A stretch of DNA of 7,119 nucleotides from Candidatus Zophobacter franzmannii (GTDB taxonomy: Bacteria; Cloacimonadota; Cloacimonadia; Cloacimonadales; JAFGVF01): contig JAVCCX010000143.1 of assembly GCA_030765245.1 (NCBI GenBank), positions 1 to 7,119 on the forward strand, given 5' to 3'. Position numbers and translations under genes: made by a program. Positions 1 through 4,291 of the stretch are shown piece after piece; the stretch's first letter is position 1, and every line of letters begins with the position of its first letter. The notes under the pieces are model-generated. The model did no database searches and was not told the origin of the DNA. It was given only the letters and a program-made list of their open reading frames with translations.

Positions 1-55
1 GCGAATTGCGCTGTGTAGGTGTTGGGATTGTCAGGGAGAGGGAAAGAAAGAGTGT

Positions 56-89
56 TTCAACCACTAAATACACGAAAAGGGCACGAACC
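56..89 (+). repeat. ACACGAA-type modular repeat, copy A
   Basis: The sequence begins TTCAACCACTAAATACACG and ends GGGCACGAACC. It reads as three 9-11 nt modules in a row (CCACTAAA, TACACGAAAAG, GGCACGAACC), each a variant of CACGAA or CACTAA. Copies B, C and D share these modules. Repeats of this style are scattered between genes in various bacterial genomes; no function is evident from the sequence. Confidence 0.65.
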
Positions 90-181
90 GATGAACAAAG
101 TGAAGAGCTCGCTTGAGTGAAACGAAAGCAACTATATTATATTATTATGCTCAAGAGGGAGGACAAATAAGGAATACAGGA

Positions 182-214
182 TTTAACCACGAAATACACG
201 AAAAAACACGAAAC
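182..214 (+). repeat. ACACGAA-type modular repeat, copy B
   Basis: This is the most regular copy: TTTAACCACGAAATACACG followed by AAAAAACACGAAAC, so three CACGAA cores lie about 9-11 nt apart. It is in the same orientation as copy A. The flank just upstream (ACAGGATTTAACCA, 176-189) recurs as ATAGGATTCAACCA at 271-284, so the repeated unit may extend slightly 5' of the CACGAA array. Confidence 0.68.
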
Positions 215-316
215 AAGAGAAGAAAGGACAATTGTTTGTACAAGATGAAGAAGGATGACAATAACGAAACATAGGATTCAACCATCGGTCTTCGTTTTAC
301 AAACTACGCCCAGACA

Positions 317-343
317 GGCGAAAGACACTAAAGGGCACGAAAG
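317..343 (+). repeat. ACACGAA-type modular repeat, copy C
   Basis: The modules read GGCGAAA, GACACTAAA and GGGCACGAAAG. This combines a GACACTAAA unit (also found in inverted copy D) with the GGGCACGAA unit of copy A. Just upstream, CGCC (307-310) can pair with GGCG (317-320) around the loop CAGACA, giving a weak 4-bp hairpin. The AACCA lead seen in A and B is absent here, so this is a partial or shuffled copy. Confidence 0.55.
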
Positions 344-420
344 AATGCATAAGAATTTGTTCAATATTCAAAGAATAGAAAAAAGTGGAAAGAAACTTCT
401 AAAAAGGGAAGGGAAATAAG

Positions 421-462
421 AACCACCCCGCCCTTCGGGCACCCCTCCAAAAGAGGGGAATT
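421..462. repeat. Double-hairpin intergenic repeat (AACCACCCCG ... GGGGAATT)
   Basis: The element starts AACCACCCCGCCC and ends AGAGGGGAATT. It contains two adjacent inverted repeats: GCCC (430-433) with GGGC (437-440) around TTC, and CCCCTC (442-447) with GAGGGG (453-458) around CAAAA. Its base composition differs sharply from the purine-rich A/G flanks. The organisation resembles short REP-like elements that recur between genes in Bacteroidota and related genomes; that resemblance is from memory. Neither strand has a T-tract directly after the larger stem, so it is not a typical rho-independent terminator. Confidence 0.6.
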
Positions 463-588
463 AACAAACAAAGGGAAAAGATAACCATTTCGGAGGTCTC
501 GTTCCACTCAACCATCCGCAAGGTTTTGGTACAGTGCAAAATCATCACTCTCTTACTTACCTCTTGTTTGTACTTACTTATAATCTTC

Positions 589-619
589 TTTCGTGTATTT
601 TAGTGTCGTTCGTGGTTGA
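589..619 (-). repeat. ACACGAA-type modular repeat, copy D (inverted)
   Basis: Read on the minus strand this gives TCAACCACGAACGACACTAA followed by AATACACGAAA, with the same AACCA lead and CACGAA, CACTAA and CACGAA modules as copies A-C but in the opposite orientation. It begins 25 nt after the stop codon of the FAD oxidoreductase, so it would sit in the 3' untranslated part of that transcript. Confidence 0.65.
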
Positions 620-644
620 GAATTCTTATCCCAGCATTTATCTC

Positions 645-2186
645 TTACAGCTTAAACATCTCTCCGGTTTTCCAGCCATCTGCCGCACTACTGATGATAC
701 CTCCTGCATAACCGGCACCTTCACCAACTGGGAAAAGATTCGTAGCACCCACAGAGTTTCTTGTCTCGTGGTCACGAAGGATACGGATTGGTGATGAGGT
801 TCTTGTTTCAGGGGCTATAAGCACACCTTCATTGGCAAAACCCGGGAATTGTCGGTCCCAATGGGTTAATGCATATTTAAGGGCTTTAGCGATGTTTGCC
901 GGGAGAATCTGGTCAATACGAGCTGAATATGTATCTGGTAAGAATGAATGTGATAGTTTTGAAGTAGTTTTCTTATGATTAAGGAAATCTGTTGCTGACT
1001 GGATAGGTGCAAGAAATCCCTCTTTAAAAGACTTCTTTTCCAATTTCTGCTGAAATTTCATCCCTGCAAAAAGTTCAGTTCCGTAGTCTTCTGCAGAGAC
1101 ACTTGCAACTATTGCGCTATTGGCGAAATTAGAGCTTCGCACGGAACTACTCATTCCATTTGTCACTATACCACCGTTCTCGGATGCACCATTAATGATA
1201 CTTCCACCGGGGCACATACAGAAACTAAACACTCCCCTATCACCTATCTTTCGTACGAGTCGATAGGTTGCAGGTCCTGTGATATCGAAATCTGTCTTAT
1301 CACCATAGAAGGTATGGTTGATATAATCTTGCGGATGCTCAATTCTATAACCAATCGCAAAGTCTTTGTTCTCAATAGGAACATCAGAGCGATGCAGAAC
1401 AGAGAAGGTATCTCTTGCGGAGTTACCAAGCGCAAGCACAACTATTTCAGGAGTGTATTCATCATCATTAATTCTTACAGCAGAAACCTTGTTGTCTTTA
1501 ATCGTAATACCGTTGAATTTGCTGTTCCAGTGAAAGACACAGCCCTTTGACTCAAGATACTCTCTGAGTTGAGTGATTATATGCTCAAGCTTATCAGATC
1601 CAAGATGTGGAAGCGCTTTGAACAAAATGTCAGGATCAGCACCAAACTCGACAAGTGCTGTATAAATTTTATCTGTAACAATATCCTTTGAACGAGCTGT
1701 TAGCTTACCATCGGAAAATGTACCAGCTCCACCTTCACCATACTGAACATTGCTTTCAGTATCTAGATTGCCATCTTTCCAAAACTTAACAACTTTTGGC
1801 TTTCTGTCGGCAATCTTCTCACCCCTATCAAAAATAATGGGTTTCAGTCCGTTTTCAACCATTGCAAAGGCAGCGAAGAGTCCGGCAGGACCTGCACCTA
1901 TAATAAATGGTGAGCTATTACTGACTTTGAGAGTATTCACAGGCTTTGGAGTCTTTGCCTTAATCTCATTTAAGTCAGGATGACTAATGCTAGAGCTATC
2001 AAAGAAGAGCTCTAAAGTAAAGTTGTATTTAACCTCATTCCTCTTACGCGCATCGAGGGATCTGCGAATAACTTTGAGAGAAGTAATTCTACTTGGATTA
2101 GTTTGTAGTTTCTTTGATACATATGCTTTAAGGTCAGGATGCGCTTCTAAAGGAGTCATTAAGTTTCTAAGTAGGTATTTTTTCAT
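645..2186 (-). CDS. FAD-dependent dehydrogenase, COG2509 family
   Basis: This is a 513-residue flavoprotein of the uncharacterised COG2509 dehydrogenase/oxidoreductase family, presumably cytosolic; its substrate is unknown. An N-terminal domain (about 1-85) carries the family-typical RRSLDARKR stretch (41-49). A Rossmann dinucleotide-binding motif follows (GAGPAGLFAA, 97-106), with the acidic residue at the end of strand 2 (D120, in IIFDRGE). Further family signatures are GGAGTFSDGKL (152-162), CMCPGG (323-328), the RTSSP segment (462-466) and the C-terminal FAD-binding VGEGAGYAGGI (487-497). No signal peptide or membrane helix is seen. The ATG at 2186 is preferred because the conserved N-terminal domain begins at once; the only Shine-Dalgarno hint is a weak AAAG about 9 nt upstream. 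The start lies 26 nt beyond the tRNA-Phe terminator, so expression may depend on terminator readthrough or an overlapping promoter. It is intact, with no sign of frameshift. Confidence 0.93.
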   Translation of the reverse strand: MKKYLLRNLMTPLEAHPDLKAYVSKKLQTNPSRITSLKVIRRSLDARKRNEVKYNFTLELFFDSSSISHPDLNEIKAKTPKPVNTLKVSNSSPFIIGAGPAGLFAAFAMVENGLKPIIFDRGEKIADRKPKVVKFWKDGNLDTESNVQYGEGGAGTFSDGKLTARSKDIVTDKIYTALVEFGADPDILFKALPHLGSDKLEHIITQLREYLESKGCVFHWNSKFNGITIKDNKVSAVRINDDEYTPEIVVLALGNSARDTFSVLHRSDVPIENKDFAIGYRIEHPQDYINHTFYGDKTDFDITGPATYRLVRKIGDRGVFSFCMCPGGSIINGASENGGIVTNGMSSSVRSSNFANSAIVASVSAEDYGTELFAGMKFQQKLEKKSFKEGFLAPIQSATDFLNHKKTTSKLSHSFLPDTYSARIDQILPANIAKALKYALTHWDRQFPGFANEGVLIAPETRTSSPIRILRDHETRNSVGATNLFPVGEGAGYAGGIISSAADGWKTGEMFKL

Positions 2187-2212
2187 GTTAAATCGCTTTG
2201 TTAGTGGTTAAA

Positions 2213-2238
2213 TAAAAAAAACCCGACCAAGGTCGGGC
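2213..2238 (-). terminator. Rho-independent terminator of tRNA-Phe
   Basis: On the minus strand the stem arm CCCGACC (2237-2231 plus its loop edge) and GGTCGGG (2228-2222) form a perfect inverted repeat that can fold as a 6-bp stem with a CTTG tetraloop. A run of eight T residues (2221-2214) follows immediately. The stem begins 6 nt after the CCA end of the tRNA. This is a textbook intrinsic terminator for the tRNA transcript, and it lies directly upstream of the oxidoreductase start codon. Confidence 0.92.
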
Positions 2239-2243
2239 AAATA

Positions 2244-2319
2244 TGGTGGCGGGACCCAGAGTTGAACTGGGGACACAAGGCTTTTCAGGCCTCTGCTCTA
2301 CCTGCTGAGCTATCCCGCC
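2244..2319 (-). tRNA. tRNA-Phe (anticodon GAA)
   Basis: This is a 76-nt tRNA with encoded 3' CCA. On the minus strand the acceptor arm is GGCGGGA (2319-2313) paired with TCCCGCC (2254-2248), then discriminator A and CCA. The D arm is GCTC/GAGC with a GG in its loop. The anticodon stem is GAGGC/GCCTT (one G-T pair) with loop CTGAAAA, giving anticodon GAA (2286-2284) for phenylalanine. The variable loop has 5 nt. The T arm is CCCAG/CTGGG with loop TTCAACT. All invariant positions look normal. It has its own promoter upstream and a terminator just downstream, so it appears to be a monocistronic tRNA unit. Confidence 0.97.
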
Positions 2320-2340
2320 ATGTCCGTAAACAGTGATTGG

Positions 2341-2369
2341 AATAAATTTCAGAGCAATATTTTTGTCAA
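2341..2369 (-). promoter_or_regulatory. Sigma70-type promoter of tRNA-Phe
   Basis: On the minus strand a perfect -35 box TTGACA (2369-2364) is followed by a 17-nt spacer and a -10-like TTTATT (2346-2341; 4 of 6 match TATAAT). Transcription would start near 2334, giving a short 5' leader of about 15 nt before the tRNA at 2319. Consensus -35 and ideal spacing fit a strong, constitutive stable-RNA promoter. The organism's -10 preference is unknown; in some Bacteroidota the consensus differs from that of E. coli. Confidence 0.7.
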
Positions 2370-2428
2370 GCAAAAATGGGCATTTATTTAGCATGTAGTT
2401 TTAACTGTTATATTTGGAGTAAGTTGGG

Positions 2429-2836
2429 CTAAGTATGACTGTGCTTTTTCGTTACATAATAGACGATAATACTACCAATAAAGATGATATTAACTATGAT
2501 AGCGAAAAATAATATGAGAGCAGGATGGAATAAAAAGCTGTAGAAGAAGTCTCTAACTTTGTACTCACCGGAGTTCTTGGTTCCTGCCCACCTTTTTCTG
2601 TTCGCCGACATCATATCAGGATCAAAACTAGACTGTTCAGAGGTAAATAGTACTGCCTTCTGTTTAGCATCCTCAATAAGCCCCTCATCAAGGTCTTTTT
2701 GGTTGCTCTTTTCGAGGAGAGAGTATGTAAGCCAGCTTAATCCTACTGCAAGTAAAATCAGACCTATAGCATGAGCAGTCTTACGAATGCTGTATTCACG
2801 CATTAAAATCATTATTTTTCTTAATAGTTGTAACAT
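2429..2836 (-). CDS. Small two-helix membrane protein, function unknown
   Basis: I do not recognise this 135-residue protein. A basic N-terminus (REYSIRK, 13-19) precedes a hydrophobic helix at about 22-41. A polar segment of about 55 residues follows, with an acidic part (DLDEGLIEDAKQK, 48-60) and a later basic patch (ANRKRW, 78-83). A second strongly hydrophobic helix spans about 103-128, and the tail is short and basic (KKHSHT). Positive-inside logic puts both ends in the cytoplasm and the middle in the periplasm. The ATG at 2836 lies 6 nt after the barrel gene's stop; in-frame ATGs at codons 9 and 12 are alternatives, and none has a strong Shine-Dalgarno (AGG lies 5 nt before the first ATG, within the upstream stop region). 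The spacing implies co-transcription with the barrel and TPR genes. The 109-nt gap after its stop holds the tRNA promoter and no obvious terminator. Confidence 0.75.
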   Translation of the reverse strand: MLQLLRKIMILMREYSIRKTAHAIGLILLAVGLSWLTYSLLEKSNQKDLDEGLIEDAKQKAVLFTSEQSSFDPDMMSANRKRWAGTKNSGEYKVRDFFYSFLFHPALILFFAIIVNIIFIGSIIVYYVTKKHSHT

Positions 2837-2842
2837 AGTAAC

Positions 2843-4291
2843 CTATTGTAGGGTAATCTTAATTCCAAGTCCAAAGTCAGTAATATCTTTTGCATAATTA
2901 CTATACTCATAGAACGATTCATTCAGTATATTGTTTGCATATAAGATAATCGAAATAGTTCGCTTTAACTCATACTCAAGTGAACAATCAAGCATCATTG
3001 AATTATCGAGCTCAATATTCAAGTGATTGTATCTACTGCTATAATATGCAAATAATGATGAAAAAGTAAATTTGTCAATCTTTATATCTACATTTGTAAG
3101 ATTTTCAATCTCAGGGATATATGGAATATCTTCATATTTATCTCCATTTACAAACTCAAGCTCATCTAATCCTGTGTAATTATAAACAAATCTATTCTTT
3201 ATATGGAAGTTCTTAAGTTTATAACCAACCTCAGCATCCACAGATAGAAGTGGAAAATTATGATAACTATACTTAGTACTATCTTGATTAATAATCTGAT
3301 AATCAAAATAGTACTTTGGTCTCAGATTTATGCTGAATGGTAACACCTGGCTGTTACTGTAGCCCAAAAGCATGTTAACAGGTAGTTTAGTAGTATTAAC
3401 TTCATGCGATAGGTTCAAAAAATGATAATCGCTGACATCGTCAAAATAAGAGCTACATTCCTGAATAGGCGTGTTTGCTATTCTCCATAACCCTGAGTTT
3501 AAGAGATCCTTTTGCCAATTAAAGCCTATTGACGGGATAACCTTACTGTTATCACCACCAACCCAAAGTGATGAGTTGAAATTGCTTCCTGTATATGTGA
3601 GGTCCCCAGAGTAAATGAAGTTATCTGTTTTAGTCCTGAGACTAAGTGATGTTTTCATTTTGTCATTTATGCCGTATGTAGATTGCAGTTCCAAATCATA
3701 AAGGTCAGTTTGTGAGAAGTAATCTGACTGCATGTACTGTAACTTTAAATACAGATCCTCAAACTTACTATTATCTAAGTAGGTCATTAAATCAAATGCT
3801 CCACTAATGCCTGATAGCTTACTCGTGGCTACAGGGAGCTCGTATTGATTATGATTGACAGCGATAGATACCGGAACCCTCCAATGGGTTGGATTCCATT
3901 TAAAGAAGCTTTCACTCTCAAGCCAACCAGAATCAAGTTTCTTGCTCTTATATCCTGCAGAGAAATCTATTAATCTGTTCGTAGAATCTTTGAAGGCCGT
4001 TCTAAAGTTTATCTCAGAAGTACCTAAGAACAGTTCCGTGTATGATCTATAGATAAGATTACCTGCTTCTCGATAACTAAATATATGCTCTTCAGCGAAG
4101 TATTTGAACCTGGTAAGATTTGGATATTCTATCAAGTCATGCTTTGAAATATCACGCTCAACTGTGTGAAATTCAGCTCTCTTATCGTCTTCACCTTCGA
4201 TTGTTACATCTTGCAGGTTTAGGTCTTCCGATTCCTGACTGAAAAGTTGTAGAACCAGCAAAAGAAGTATTGCAATAATGATTCTTTTCAT
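2843..4291 (-). CDS. Outer-membrane beta-barrel protein, TonB-receptor-like, without full plug
   Basis: A 482-residue exported protein. The N-terminus MKRIIIAILLLLVLQLFSQ is a clear signal peptide with likely cleavage near residue 18. A short LNLQDVTIEGE (24-34) resembles the lead-in of TonB-receptor plug domains. The rest alternates polar and aromatic/hydrophobic residues in many amphipathic strands (for example residues 195-245) separated by Asp/Asn/Ser-rich turns, as expected of a beta-barrel. The last 30 residues (NNILNES..., then GLGIKITL) match the layout of a TonB-dependent receptor's final strands, although the terminal residue is Gln rather than the usual Phe. Only about 50 residues separate the lead-in from the first strand-like segments, too few for a normal plug of roughly 120-150 residues. 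The ATG abuts the TPR stop codon (TAGATG), with AAGGA at 4308-4304, 12 nt upstream, suggesting translational coupling. A solute porin, structural barrel or partner of the TPR protein are all possible; the ligand is unknown. Confidence 0.8.
   Translation of the reverse strand: MKRIIIAILLLLVLQLFSQESEDLNLQDVTIEGEDDKRAEFHTVERDISKHDLIEYPNLTRFKYFAEEHIFSYREAGNLIYRSYTELFLGTSEINFRTAFKDSTNRLIDFSAGYKSKKLDSGWLESESFFKWNPTHWRVPVSIAVNHNQYELPVATSKLSGISGAFDLMTYLDNSKFEDLYLKLQYMQSDYFSQTDLYDLELQSTYGINDKMKTSLSLRTKTDNFIYSGDLTYTGSNFNSSLWVGGDNSKVIPSIGFNWQKDLLNSGLWRIANTPIQECSSYFDDVSDYHFLNLSHEVNTTKLPVNMLLGYSNSQVLPFSINLRPKYYFDYQIINQDSTKYSYHNFPLLSVDAEVGYKLKNFHIKNRFVYNYTGLDELEFVNGDKYEDIPYIPEIENLTNVDIKIDKFTFSSLFAYYSSRYNHLNIELDNSMMLDCSLEYELKRTISIILYANNILNESFYEYSNYAKDITDFGLGIKITLQ

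Larger units (their letters stand above)
1..644. other. Gene-free intergenic region rich in short dispersed repeats
   Basis: No convincing coding sequence is visible on either strand here. The only longer frame (plus strand from 534) runs antisense into the 3' end of the FAD oxidoreductase and has no family-like features. The stretch from about 30 to 480 is strikingly purine-rich on the plus strand, for example at 36-52 and 400-417. It holds several copies of an ACACGAA-type repeat (56-89, 182-214, 317-343, and inverted at 589-619), a compact double-hairpin element (421-462), a small AT-only run at about 132-148 and several AACCA anchors. I see no gene remnant, transposase fragment or canonical T-tract terminator for the oxidoreductase. 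The look is of accumulated non-coding repeats between gene clusters. Confidence 0.75.

Noticed and set aside
131..150. AT-only run that could be a promoter -10 region or origin-like element
   Set aside because: There is no matching -35 box, no gene downstream in either direction close by, and no DnaA-box cluster.
56..343. CRISPR-like array from the recurring CACGAA repeats
   Set aside because: The units are too short and degenerate, spacing is only 9-11 nt within copies and irregular between them, there are no unique spacers of constant length, and no cas gene is present.
421..462. Rho-independent terminator at the double hairpin
   Set aside because: No T-tract follows the larger stem on either strand, and no gene ends next to it; a REP-like repeat fits better.
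534..794. Possible 86-residue plus-strand protein with a hydrophobic start
   Set aside because: It crosses repeat copy D and then runs antisense through the conserved C-terminal FAD motif of the oxidoreductase; no ribosome site or family resemblance is visible.
1314..2211. Several plus-strand frames of 74-78 codons (1314-1550, 1750-1983, 1987-2211)
   Set aside because: They are antisense shadows of the oxidoreductase, which has strong conserved motifs across the same bases.
2188..2394. Possible 68-residue minus-strand protein covering the tRNA-Phe region
   Set aside because: It is the translation of the tRNA gene, its promoter and its terminator; the GIAQQVEQRPEKPCVPSSTL-type peptide is a familiar spurious product of tRNA genes.
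2843..4291. Complete TonB-dependent transporter
   Set aside because: The protein is too short and has no room for a standard plug domain; only the lead-in and the C-terminal strands resemble the family.
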